A stretch of DNA of 5,789 bases, from contig JAFNXT010000325.1 of NCBI GenBank assembly GCA_017378975.1, positions 1 to 5,789 of the forward strand, given 5' to 3'. The notes below the pieces were generated by a model, which ran no database searches, had not been told where the DNA came from, and saw nothing but the letters and a program-made list of their open reading frames with translations. Source of the DNA: Oscillospiraceae bacterium. Lineage in GTDB: Bacteria; Bacillota; Clostridia; Oscillospirales; Oscillospiraceae. Position 1 is the stretch's first letter, and each line of letters begins with the position of its first letter. This document shows, piece by piece, positions 1-5,138 of this stretch. A program made the position numbers and the translations under genes.

Positions 1-61
1 ATTCGAACCCGAGGCCTCTTGGACCCGAACCAAGCGCGATACCAAACTTCGCCACACCCCG
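1..61 (-). tRNA. tRNA-Pro (anticodon CGG), 3' part cut off by the window edge
   Basis: Read on the minus strand, the first 61 bases fold as a tRNA. The 5' acceptor half is CGGGGTG, followed by TG, a D-arm with stem GCGA/TCGC around AGTTTGGTA, an anticodon stem CTTGG/CCAAG with loop TTCGGGT, a 5-nt variable region, and a T-stem strand TCGGG with loop TTCGAAT. The loop gives anticodon CGG, which reads the proline codon CCG. The 5' C1 and the TTGGTA D-loop fit bacterial tRNA-Pro. The second T-stem strand, the 3' acceptor strand, the discriminator base and any encoded CCA lie beyond position 1, so about 16 nt are missing. Its 5' end lies only about 5 nt downstream of the expected transcription start, so it is probably the first gene of its transcript. 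Confidence 0.93.
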
Positions 62-72
62 ATAGCCTACTA

Positions 73-101
73 ATTATAATGAAAATGGCTCCGATTGTCA
101 A
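73..101 (-). promoter_or_regulatory. Consensus housekeeping promoter for the tRNA-Pro gene
   Basis: On the minus strand a perfect -35 box TTGACA (96-101) and a perfect -10 box TATAAT (73-78) are separated by exactly 17 nt. The expected start point is near 66-67, about 5 nt before the tRNA 5' end at 61. Both hexamers match the sigma-A consensus fully, as is common for stable RNA genes. The segment just upstream (102-120) is moderately A-rich on this strand but I would not call it an UP element. Confidence 0.9.
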
Positions 102-120
102 GTCCTATTCTTTGTGGTTT

Positions 121-144
121 CGGGGACAGGAGATCCCGTCCCCG
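121..144 (-). terminator. GC-rich stem-loop after cotJC, possible terminator
   Basis: CGGGGAC (121-127) and GTCCCCG (138-144) pair perfectly as a 7-bp stem around a 10-nt loop. It lies 12 nt past the cotJC stop and before the tRNA-Pro promoter, where a terminator for the cotJ transcript would be expected. No U-run follows on the minus strand (the next bases are AAACC), so it is not a classical intrinsic terminator. It may instead protect the mRNA 3' end or need a factor. Confidence 0.4.
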
Positions 145-156
145 TCGTTACAGGTG

Positions 157-753
157 TCACATATCGATCGCGGGATTCATGAAATACACGTTCTTCTGGT
201 CCAGCTTCTCGCGCAGGAGTTGCATAGCTTCGCCGAACCGCTGGAAATGGACGATCTCTCTTTCCCGCAGGAAGCGGATCACGTCATTCACATCCGGGTC
301 GTCAGAAAGGCGAAGGATATTATCATAGGTCACACGAGCTTTTTGTTCTGCTCCCAGATCCTCGGAAAGGTCTGCGATGGGATCCCCCTTCACCTGCATA
401 CTGGCGGCAGTCCATGGGAAACCCGATGCCGCGGTGGGATAAACACCGGCTGTGTGGTCCACAAAATAAGGGGCGAAGGTCGGGTCACGATACTGTTCGT
501 CCTTCATGTTCCGTGTCAATTGATGGATGATCGCGCCGATCATCTCGAGGTGCCCCAGTTCCTCTACACCGATATCGGTCAATAAGCCTTTCAATTCGTC
601 GAAAGGCATACTGTATCGCTGGGACAGGTAACGCAAAGACGCTCCCAGCTCGCCGTCAGGGCCGCCGTACTGGGAAATGATGATGGATGCAAGCCGTGGA
701 TCCGGACGCGCGATCTTCACGGGGTACTGAAGCTTCTTCTCATATACGAACAT
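157..753 (-). CDS. cotJC: Spore coat protein CotJC, manganese-catalase family
   Basis: A 198-aa protein spanning the whole usual length of CotJC, a spore coat component in the di-manganese catalase family. The N-terminus FVYEKKLQYPV and the segment YGGPDGELGASLRYLSQRY are typical of CotJC. Five expected metal ligands can be seen: E35, E65 and H68 (in EELGHLEM), E136, and H169 (in REIVHFQRF). The di-Mn site is therefore probably intact, and peroxide disproportionation on or in the spore coat is plausible, though this is inferred. I chose ATG at 753 over GTG at 759. GGAGG (761-765) lies 7 nt before the ATG but only 1 nt before the GTG, and the ATG gives the usual MFVYEKK start. The upstream coat gene stops at 756, leaving 2 nt, so the two are coupled. 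In B. subtilis the cotJ operon is sigma-E dependent. Confidence 0.95.
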   Translation of the reverse strand: MFVYEKKLQYPVKIARPDPRLASIIISQYGGPDGELGASLRYLSQRYSMPFDELKGLLTDIGVEELGHLEMIGAIIHQLTRNMKDEQYRDPTFAPYFVDHTAGVYPTAASGFPWTAASMQVKGDPIADLSEDLGAEQKARVTYDNILRLSDDPDVNDVIRFLREREIVHFQRFGEAMQLLREKLDQKNVYFMNPAIDM

Positions 754-755
754 GG

Positions 756-1199
756 TCACGCCTCCTTATTTGCACAGTATTCCCATGGCCAGGGATCATC
801 CAGCCATCGGTATGCCCCTTCCGTTGGGGTCCGGTGGCTCATAGGACCACAATGCTCCGTGTATTCCTGGCGGCATTGGTGGTAAAGCTTCTGATATTCC
901 CTGTAAAGCTCAAGCGCTCTCGTGTCTTCTCTGTGGGTATCCAGATACAACGCAAGCTCGTTCACAGCAAAGGCCAATGCTTGCAACTCCGTTTTTGGTG
1001 TGATGTTACGTTCTTTTCGATTCACCATCCCTTTGAAAGGAAGGTCGAGGCCGGGATAAAGCGTTCCCCGGACCAGTCCTTTTCTGCTTTCGTACATCGG
1101 TGGATCTTCCAGCTGGAATGGGACATAAGGATTTGCCAAGGGTGCCATGGCTGGCAGTCTCCCCTTCCCTCCGGAATATTCCTTCTTTCGGTCCTCCAT
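756..1199 (-). CDS. cotJA-cotJB: CotJA-CotJB fused spore coat protein
   Basis: A 147-aa protein combining two coat proteins normally encoded by adjacent genes. Residues about 20-60 resemble CotJA (PYVPFQLEDPPMY, then GLVRGTLYPGLDLPF). Residues about 68-141 resemble CotJB (LQALAFAVNELALYLDTH, then REYQKLYHQCRQEY, ending in DDPWPWEY). The linker is short and polar (MVNRKERNITPK), and I see no frame break. In B. subtilis CotJA, CotJB and CotJC are separate and are thought to assemble together in the inner coat, so a fusion fixes the A:B ratio at 1:1. I chose ATG at 1199, which has GGAGG (1207-1211) 7 nt upstream. The in-frame ATGs at 1205 and 1247 are respectively too close to that site and without one. 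The N-terminal 18 residues are basic and Gly-rich. The gene is first in a two-gene operon with cotJC. Confidence 0.85.
   Translation of the reverse strand: MEDRKKEYSGGKGRLPAMAPLANPYVPFQLEDPPMYESRKGLVRGTLYPGLDLPFKGMVNRKERNITPKTELQALAFAVNELALYLDTHREDTRALELYREYQKLYHQCRQEYTEHCGPMSHRTPTEGAYRWLDDPWPWEYCANKEA
761..767 (-). promoter_or_regulatory. Ribosome binding site of cotJC inside the upstream coat gene
   Basis: AAGGAGG on the minus strand is formed by the last sense codons (AAG GAG GCG) of the upstream CotJA-CotJB gene, whose TGA follows directly. It sits 7 nt before ATG 753 and decides the cotJC start. Confidence 0.88.
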
Positions 1200-1205
1200 G
1201 GTCAT

Positions 1206-1211
1206 TCCTCC
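1206..1211 (-). promoter_or_regulatory. Ribosome binding site deciding the start of the CotJA-CotJB gene
   Basis: GGAGGA on the minus strand; its GGAGG core is 7 nt before ATG 1199 and only 1 nt before the in-frame ATG 1205, so the later ATG is favoured. The segment from GGAGG to the ATG matches the cotJC start region at 13 of 15 positions. Confidence 0.8.
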
Positions 1212-1221
1212 GATCGGATCA

Positions 1222-1245
1222 GATCTGGAACAGTCGTTCCAGGTC
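1222..1245 (-). promoter_or_regulatory. Stem-loop or dyad ahead of the cotJ operon
   Basis: CTGGAAC (1225-1231) and GTTCCAG (1236-1242) form a perfect 7-bp inverted repeat with a 4-nt loop. Two further pairs follow beyond one mismatch (1222-1223 with 1244-1245). It lies 23-46 nt upstream of the chosen coat-gene start. It could be an operator or a 5'-leader hairpin. A weak sigma-E-like -10 (CATAGGAT, 1246-1253, minus strand) adjoins it, but a good -35 is lacking. Confidence 0.4.
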
Positions 1246-1272
1246 ATCCTATGCCGTAGTACGATGATAGGT

Positions 1273-1300
1273 TCATACCTTTGCCGTCAGGACATATCAT
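1273..1300 (+). promoter_or_regulatory. Tentative sigma-E-type promoter for cwlD
   Basis: TCATACC (1273-1279) and CATATCAT (1293-1300) partly match sigma-E boxes (KMATATT and CATACAHT, as recalled), with a 13-nt gap. Matches are 5 of 7 and 6 of 8. The location fits, since cwlD is made during sporulation in B. subtilis. The implied start, near 1307, would leave a leader of only about 12 nt, which weakens the call. Confidence 0.25.
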
Positions 1301-1306
1301 GATCGT

Positions 1307-1314
1307 GAGGTGAT
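1307..1314 (+). promoter_or_regulatory. Extended ribosome binding site of cwlD
   Basis: GAGGTGAT is complementary to the 16S rRNA 3' end over 8 bases. It selects ATG 1319 among three closely spaced in-frame candidates (GTG 1310, ATG 1313, ATG 1319). Confidence 0.75.
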
Positions 1315-1318
1315 GGGT

Positions 1319-2029
1319 ATGAAGATACGTTCGTTGTTGCCTGTATATGTGCTGACAGTCAGTTTGGTGTTGGTCACGACGTATTTAGGAGGAGAGATCG
1401 TAACGACCATGGCGCAGGGAGGTGTTGGTAGCGGCAGGACCTGCGTAGTGATCGACGCGGGCCATGGTGGTATCGACGGAGGCGCGACTTCCTGCTCCGG
1501 TGTCCTTGAAAGTCATCTCAATCTGAACATCGCGGAACGTTTGGATGCTTTGGTACGCCTGCTTGGTTATGATACTCTGATGATCAGGACCACAGATACT
1601 TCCATACACACAGAAGGTCATACGATCGCCGCGCAAAAGGTGTCTGATTTGAAAAACAGAGTTTCAATGGCTAATGGGACGGAGGGGGCGATCCTTGTCA
1701 GTATCCATCAAAATATCTATCCCGACCCCCGATATGGTGGGGCTCAGGTGTTTTATGCCAAAACGCCATGGAGCATGGAACTGGCGAAACAGCTTCAGGA
1801 AAATTTCGCGCAATATTTGGATCGGAACAACAAACGGGCCTGCAAGCCGGCTAAAGGGATCTACCTGATGGAACAGATCATAAAACCGGCCGTTTTGATC
1901 GAATGCGGATTCCTGTCGAATCCTGATGATGACCGAAGATTGAATGACCCGGGATATCAGAAAAAACTGGCATCGGTGATCGGGGCCACATTAGCTCAAA
2001 TGACAGAGCAAGCCCCTCTTCGTTCCTGA
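1319..2029 (+). CDS. cwlD: N-acetylmuramoyl-L-alanine amidase CwlD, spore cortex maturation
   Basis: A 236-aa Amidase_3 zinc hydrolase, close to the length of B. subtilis CwlD (about 237 aa). CwlD removes the peptide from muramic acid so that the deacetylase PdaA can form the muramic-delta-lactam recognised by germination lytic enzymes. An N-terminal hydrophobic segment (about 6-23) should act as a signal anchor towards the intermembrane space of the forespore. Zinc ligands are H49 (DAGHGGIDGG), E64 (VLESHLN) and H130 (VSIHQN). The catalytic glutamate is E195 in VLIECGFLSNP. This single-domain architecture, with no cell-wall-binding repeats, and the coat operon next door favour CwlD over a vegetative amidase. 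ATG 1319 is preferred. GAGGTGAT (1307-1314), nearly a full anti-Shine-Dalgarno match, precedes it, with 8 nt between GAGG and the ATG. GTG 1310 and ATG 1313 overlap or crowd that site. The last codons lie in a stem-loop. Confidence 0.92.
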   Translation: MKIRSLLPVYVLTVSLVLVTTYLGGEIVTTMAQGGVGSGRTCVVIDAGHGGIDGGATSCSGVLESHLNLNIAERLDALVRLLGYDTLMIRTTDTSIHTEGHTIAAQKVSDLKNRVSMANGTEGAILVSIHQNIYPDPRYGGAQVFYAKTPWSMELAKQLQENFAQYLDRNNKRACKPAKGIYLMEQIIKPAVLIECGFLSNPDDDRRLNDPGYQKKLASVIGATLAQMTEQAPLRS

Positions 2030-2045
2030 GCAACGAAGAGGGGCT
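2011..2045. terminator. Shared stem-loop between convergent cwlD and asnA
   Basis: AGCCCCTCTTCGTT (2011-2024) pairs perfectly with AACGAAGAGGGGCT (2032-2045), giving a 14-bp stem and a 7-nt loop CCTGAGC. The stem's first arm encodes the end of CwlD, and its TGA stop (2027-2029) sits in the loop. The asnA stop begins 4 nt past the other arm. As a palindrome it can act on both strands, but neither side has a clear U-tract, so termination may be partial or the hairpin may mainly stabilise the 3' ends. Confidence 0.65.
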
Positions 2046-2049
2046 CATA

Positions 2050-3057
2050 TCACAGTAATCTGACACCGGCGTTTTCGCAGATCTCGATCGTTTCTCTGTC
2101 CCATACACTGGATTGTACTTCCCCGATATGGGCACAGCCCATCATCAACATGCTCAGGCGGGACTGACCGATACCTCCACCGATGGTGAGCGGCAGTTCA
2201 TCGTTGAGCAGGCTTTTATGGAACGGGAGTTCACGGCGATCTTCGTGACCGGAGATCTTCAACTGGCGTTCCAGCGCGGCCGCATCCACTCGGATGCCCA
2301 TGGAGGAGATCTCCAGAGAACGCCCAAGGACCTCATCCCAGAAGAAAATATCACAATTGAGATCCCAATCATCATAGTCCGGCGCACGACCGTCATGGGG
2401 CTTTCCGGAACGAAGCTTACCGCCGATCTGCATGATGCATGCGGTGGGATTCTCCTTCACGAAGGCATCCTCTCTTTCGTGTCCGGTCATGTCGGGATAC
2501 ATATATTCCAGTTCCTGTGTTGTGACGAAGGCTACCTCCCTGCTGAGCTGGACACGGAGCTGAGGATAACGGACATGGAGTCGGTCGTTGGTGTTGCAGA
2601 TCGCGCCGACGATCGCTCGAACGATCAGCTTCAGGTATTCAAGATTCCGGTTCTCACGGGTGATGACCTTTTCCCAGTCCCACTGATCCACATAGATCGA
2701 ATGCACATTATCCAGTTCCTCGTCTCGCCGGATCGCGTTCATATCGGTATACAAGCCGTTACCGATACCGAAATTATAACGCTTCAGTGCCAGTCTTTTC
2801 CACTTGGCCAAAGAGTGGACCACCTGTGCGTCATTGCCTACGGCGGGGATATCGAAGGAGACAGCTCGCTCATAGCCATTCAGGTCATCGTTCAGACCGG
2901 AATCCGCGGTAACGAATAACGGAGCGGATACACGCTTCAAATTCAGTGCGGAAGAAAACTCATCCTGGAAGGTCTGTTTGATATAGGCGATCGCGCGTTG
3001 AGTGTCGTAAGCATCCAAAACGGGTCGATAGCCCTCCGGGATATAGGAATGATTCAT
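2050..3057 (-). CDS. asnA: Aspartate-ammonia ligase (asparagine synthetase A)
   Basis: A 335-aa cytoplasmic enzyme making asparagine from aspartate, ATP and ammonia through aspartyl-AMP. It has the class II aminoacyl-tRNA synthetase fold and the usual AsnA length (E. coli about 330). Hallmarks in order are LNLKRVSAPLFV (38-49), HSLAKWKR (81-88), GLYTDMNAIRRDE (101-113), HSIYVDQWDWEK (119-130), RAPDYDDWDLN in the middle, SSMGIRVD, and the motif-3-like TIGGGIGQSR (291-300). Start choice is uncertain. ATG 3069 directly abuts the only purine-rich site, AAAGG (3070-3074). ATG 3057 lies 12 nt past that site and gives MNHSYIPEGY, close to the family N-terminus, so I prefer 3057. It is a single gene convergent with cwlD and has its own promoter. 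The leader is only about 35 nt, too short for a T-box. Confidence 0.95.
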   Translation of the reverse strand: MNHSYIPEGYRPVLDAYDTQRAIAYIKQTFQDEFSSALNLKRVSAPLFVTADSGLNDDLNGYERAVSFDIPAVGNDAQVVHSLAKWKRLALKRYNFGIGNGLYTDMNAIRRDEELDNVHSIYVDQWDWEKVITRENRNLEYLKLIVRAIVGAICNTNDRLHVRYPQLRVQLSREVAFVTTQELEYMYPDMTGHEREDAFVKENPTACIMQIGGKLRSGKPHDGRAPDYDDWDLNCDIFFWDEVLGRSLEISSMGIRVDAAALERQLKISGHEDRRELPFHKSLLNDELPLTIGGGIGQSRLSMLMMGCAHIGEVQSSVWDRETIEICENAGVRLL

Positions 3058-3098
3058 AGAAAACGCCATCCTTTCGGGGTCATGGTGATATAGGGTCT

Positions 3099-3126
3099 AT
3101 TGTACCTCATTTTTTGAAAAAATCAA
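3099..3126 (-). promoter_or_regulatory. Sigma-A-like promoter of asnA
   Basis: Minus strand -35 TTGATT (3121-3126) and -10 TACAAT (3099-3104) are separated by 16 nt. The expected start is near 3091-3092, roughly 35 nt before the asnA ATG. The spacer contains a perfect A/T palindrome (3109-3123). Confidence 0.7.
3109..3123. repeat. A/T palindrome within the asnA promoter
   Basis: ATTTTTT-G-AAAAAAT is a perfect 7-1-7 inverted repeat. It covers most of the -35/-10 spacer and touches the -35 box of asnA. It could be a repressor or nitrogen-regulator operator, a bent-DNA element, or chance in AT-rich DNA. I do not recognise it as the site of a known regulator. Confidence 0.4.
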
Positions 3127-3166
3127 GAAAAAACAAATGTCCTCAATAGCTGAACACGAAAAATTA

Positions 3167-3195
3167 TTGATTTCAGGAAATGATCGTGGTATCAT
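3167..3195 (+). promoter_or_regulatory. Sigma-A promoter of the zinc-ribbon/TPM operon, extended -10
   Basis: -35 TTGATT (3167-3172), a 17-nt spacer, then -10 TATCAT (3190-3195) preceded by TGG, which gives a TGn extended -10. The expected start point is about 3202, exactly where the AAGGAGG ribosome site begins, so the leader would be about 14 nt. No sigma-W-type TGAAAC/CGTA pair with correct spacing is seen. Confidence 0.75.
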
Positions 3196-3201
3196 GTCGA
3201 C

Positions 3202-3208
3202 AAGGAGG
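3202..3208 (+). promoter_or_regulatory. Ribosome binding site of the zinc-ribbon protein gene
   Basis: AAGGAGG lies 7 nt before ATG 3216. It rules out the longer in-frame start at 3180, which has no ribosome site and lies upstream of the predicted transcription start. Confidence 0.88.
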
Positions 3209-3215
3209 GATCTGT

Positions 3216-4304
3216 ATGTCAACTGTATCCGAAGTATTTGAATATAAATGCCCTTGTTGTGACGCCGGTCTCAAATACAGCGGCGCTGAGCAGAAGCTCA
3301 CTTGTGAGTACTGTGATAACACTTTTGAGTTGGAGACCGTACAACAGTATAATGAGGCGATAAGCGAAGCAAAACCGGAAGGATTTGAGTGGGACGACCA
3401 CGAGGATGTGGAGTGGTCCGGTGATGAACAGTCCCAAATGCGGACGTTCCAGTGTCCCACCTGCGCAGGCGAGTTGATCGCTGACAATAACACGGCGGCG
3501 ACCTTCTGCCCTTATTGCGACAATCCGGCAGTCATCCCCGGTAGAGTATCCGGCGGCCTCCGTCCCGATGCGGTGATCCCCTTCAAGACGACGAAGGATG
3601 ACGCGAAGAACGCCCTTCTTCGGCTGTGTAAGGGCAAGCATCTCCTGCCCAGAGATTTTACATCCCAAAACCGTTTGGAAAAGATCACAGGCATTTACGT
3701 CCCCTTCTGGCTGTATGGTTGCTCCGGCTCCATGGATGGGCAATACAAAGCCACACGGGTCTCTCATTGGTCCGACTCCCGGTACAACTACACTCGGACG
3801 GACTATTTCATGCTGACAAGAGCTGCGACCGCGAAATTCAGCGCGATCCCCATGGACGCTTCCTCCAAAATGGATGATACAGTCATGGAATCCATCGAGC
3901 CCTTCCGCAAGGAAGATGCCGTTGATTTCAATATGGCGTATCTTTCCGGTTTTCTGGCAGATAAATACGACGTGGAAGCAAGATCCGGTGAGGCAAGGAT
4001 CCGGGTGCGTGTGGGCAATACCTTTGATGAGAAGCTGGCTGCCACTATGTCCGGCTATGCTACGGTGGTACCCACCACAAAAAACCTTCGGGTCGATCAC
4101 AATCAGGCAAAGTATGTATTGTTGCCTGTTTGGGTCTTGAATTCTGTCTATCATGGCAAGACCTACACCTTTGCGATGAACGGACAGACCGGTAAGATCA
4201 CCGGTGAGCTTCCGATAGACAAGGGACGGATGTGGGCCTGGTTCGCCGGTGTTTCCGCTTCTGTATCTGTACTGGCTGGCCTGATCGGTCTGCTTCTGTT
4301 TTAA
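3216..4304 (+). CDS. Double zinc-ribbon membrane protein, YdjG-like
   Basis: A 362-aa protein often labelled 'TFIIB-type zinc ribbon-containing'. It has two N-terminal zinc ribbons, C12-x2-C15 with C30-x2-C33 and C80-x2-C83 with C98-x2-C101, joined by a strongly acidic linker (about 47-75). A conserved middle domain follows, with VIPFK near residue 120 and IYVPFWLYGC further on, which are typical of this family. A C-terminal hydrophobic segment (about 339-362) ends the protein, so it is probably a tail-anchored membrane protein with the ribbons in the cytoplasm. The gene is first in an operon, 12 nt ahead of the TPM protein. That pairing and domain order resemble B. subtilis ydjG-ydjH, part of the pspA-ydjGHI envelope-stress operon. 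The zinc ribbons likely mediate protein contacts rather than transcription, but this is inferred. Annotation as a helicase or RNA polymerase subunit would be misleading. Confidence 0.85.
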   Translation: MSTVSEVFEYKCPCCDAGLKYSGAEQKLTCEYCDNTFELETVQQYNEAISEAKPEGFEWDDHEDVEWSGDEQSQMRTFQCPTCAGELIADNNTAATFCPYCDNPAVIPGRVSGGLRPDAVIPFKTTKDDAKNALLRLCKGKHLLPRDFTSQNRLEKITGIYVPFWLYGCSGSMDGQYKATRVSHWSDSRYNYTRTDYFMLTRAATAKFSAIPMDASSKMDDTVMESIEPFRKEDAVDFNMAYLSGFLADKYDVEARSGEARIRVRVGNTFDEKLAATMSGYATVVPTTKNLRVDHNQAKYVLLPVWVLNSVYHGKTYTFAMNGQTGKITGELPIDKGRMWAWFAGVSASVSVLAGLIGLLLF

Positions 4305-4316
4305 GGGGGTGCTGTC

Positions 4317-5093
4317 ATGAAAAAAACGTTCATCATCACCCTTTGCTTACTCATGACCCTTTTGGCGCTTCATACTTCCGTCTTTGCGACTAATGATACC
4401 AAGGTGGTAGATAATGCGGATATCCTGACGGAAAGCCAGGTGGCGAACCTCGAAAAAGAGGCGCGCTCTCTGGTGGCGGAGCACTCTATGGATGTCGTTA
4501 TCCTGACGGTCCTGGGTACGAACGGAGAAGACATCATGGATCTTGCGGACGATTACTTCGACTATAACGGTTACGGTATCGGAAGCAAGGACTCTGGTGT
4601 GATCTTAGTGTTGGATATGTCCGGACGTGAGTGGTGGCTCAGTACCTGCGGAGATACGATCGATGCTTTGACTGACTACGGTCAGGAGAAGCTCATGGAT
4701 GAAGTGATCCCCTATTTCAGCGACGGAAACTACTACGACGGATTCCGTACTTATCTTGCTCAACTGGATGTCTACTTTGATGCATATGAAAGAGGTACCC
4801 CCATCGACCGCGGGACGAACTATTTCCTTATCGTAGCGGTCGCTCTGGTCGTCGGCGCATTGGTCGGATGGATCACGATCCTTATGATGAAGTCCGGCAT
4901 GAAGACCACCAGACCCCAGTCTGGAGCCTCTGAATACATAGAGGAAGGCTCCTTCCAATTAGTGGGGCAACGTGATATCTATCTATACAGCCATACTTCG
5001 AAGGTGAAAAAAGCTGAATCCAGTTCTTCCGGCAGTTCCACCCATCGCAGCAGCTCCGGACGAAGCCATGGTGGCAGCGGAGGAAGATTCTGA
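4317..5093 (+). CDS. TPM-domain protein with signal peptide and membrane anchor, YdjH-like
   Basis: A 258-aa exported protein. A signal peptide covers residues 1-24, with cleavage likely after VFA. A TPM domain (about 29-155) begins with VVDNADILTESQV and contains FDYNGYGIGSKDSGVILVLD (81-100) followed by REWWLSTCGD (104-113). A transmembrane segment spans about 168-191. A cytoplasmic tail ends in a low-complexity Ser/Gly/Arg stretch with terminal GGSGGRF, the kind of Gly-rich tail many TPM proteins carry. TPM domains have been linked to acid phosphatase activity in the plant thylakoid protein TLP18.3 and to photosystem II repair. In bacteria their role is unclear, so no activity is claimed here. 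The ribosome site AAGGGGGT overlaps the stop of the upstream zinc-ribbon gene, so the two are co-expressed and probably form one membrane complex. The operon ends at the terminator at 5093-5137. Confidence 0.87.
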   Translation: MKKTFIITLCLLMTLLALHTSVFATNDTKVVDNADILTESQVANLEKEARSLVAEHSMDVVILTVLGTNGEDIMDLADDYFDYNGYGIGSKDSGVILVLDMSGREWWLSTCGDTIDALTDYGQEKLMDEVIPYFSDGNYYDGFRTYLAQLDVYFDAYERGTPIDRGTNYFLIVAVALVVGALVGWITILMMKSGMKTTRPQSGASEYIEEGSFQLVGQRDIYLYSHTSKVKKAESSSSGSSTHRSSSGRSHGGSGGRF

Positions 5094-5137
5094 TAAAAAA
5101 TCGTCACGACCGGATACAGGTCGTGACGATTTTTTAT
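5093..5137. terminator. Bidirectional intrinsic terminator between the TPM gene and ispA
   Basis: A perfect 19-bp stem (5093-5111 with 5119-5137) and a 7-nt loop GGATACA. The GC-containing core TCGTCACGACC/GGTCGTGACGA is flanked by six A on the left and six T on the right, so either strand yields a hairpin followed by a U-run. The TPM stop codon overlaps its first base and the ispA stop lies 1 nt beyond its end, so it serves both convergent genes. Confidence 0.95.
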
Positions 5138-5138
5138 A

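Noticed and set aside
19..585. Long plus-strand open frame (188 codons) opposite cotJC
   Set aside because: It is antisense to a clearly conserved catalase-family gene, has no ribosome binding site, and starts inside the tRNA-Pro sequence. Its product shows no recognisable domain.
1200..1247. Longer CotJA-CotJB start at ATG 1247
   Set aside because: It would place the CTGGAAC/GTTCCAG dyad in coding sequence and has no good ribosome site, whereas ATG 1199 has GGAGG at 7 nt.
2113..2919. 268-codon plus-strand open frame opposite asnA
   Set aside because: The minus strand encodes full-length AsnA with all its motifs. The antisense frame lacks a ribosome site and recognisable motifs and is best explained by codon bias.
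3058..3092. T-box or other riboswitch ahead of asnA
   Set aside because: The leader after the predicted start is only about 35 nt, with no room for a T-box stem I or an antiterminator.
3151..3188. Possible sigma-W promoter for the zinc-ribbon/TPM operon (TGAACA ... CGTG)
   Set aside because: The gap between the elements is 28 nt rather than about 16, and a well-spaced sigma-A promoter with an extended -10 overlaps the region.
3180..3215. Longer zinc-ribbon protein start at 3180
   Set aside because: It lies upstream of the predicted transcription start, and the ideal AAGGAGG site is placed for ATG 3216.
3216..3520. Zinc ribbons as evidence for a transcription factor or helicase
   Set aside because: The C-terminal membrane segment and the coupled TPM gene fit a membrane complex. 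The CxxC pairs alone do not show DNA binding.
3219..4154. 311-codon minus-strand open frame opposite the zinc-ribbon gene
   Set aside because: The plus strand has a promoter, AAGGAGG, paired CxxC motifs and an operon partner. The opposite frame has none of these.
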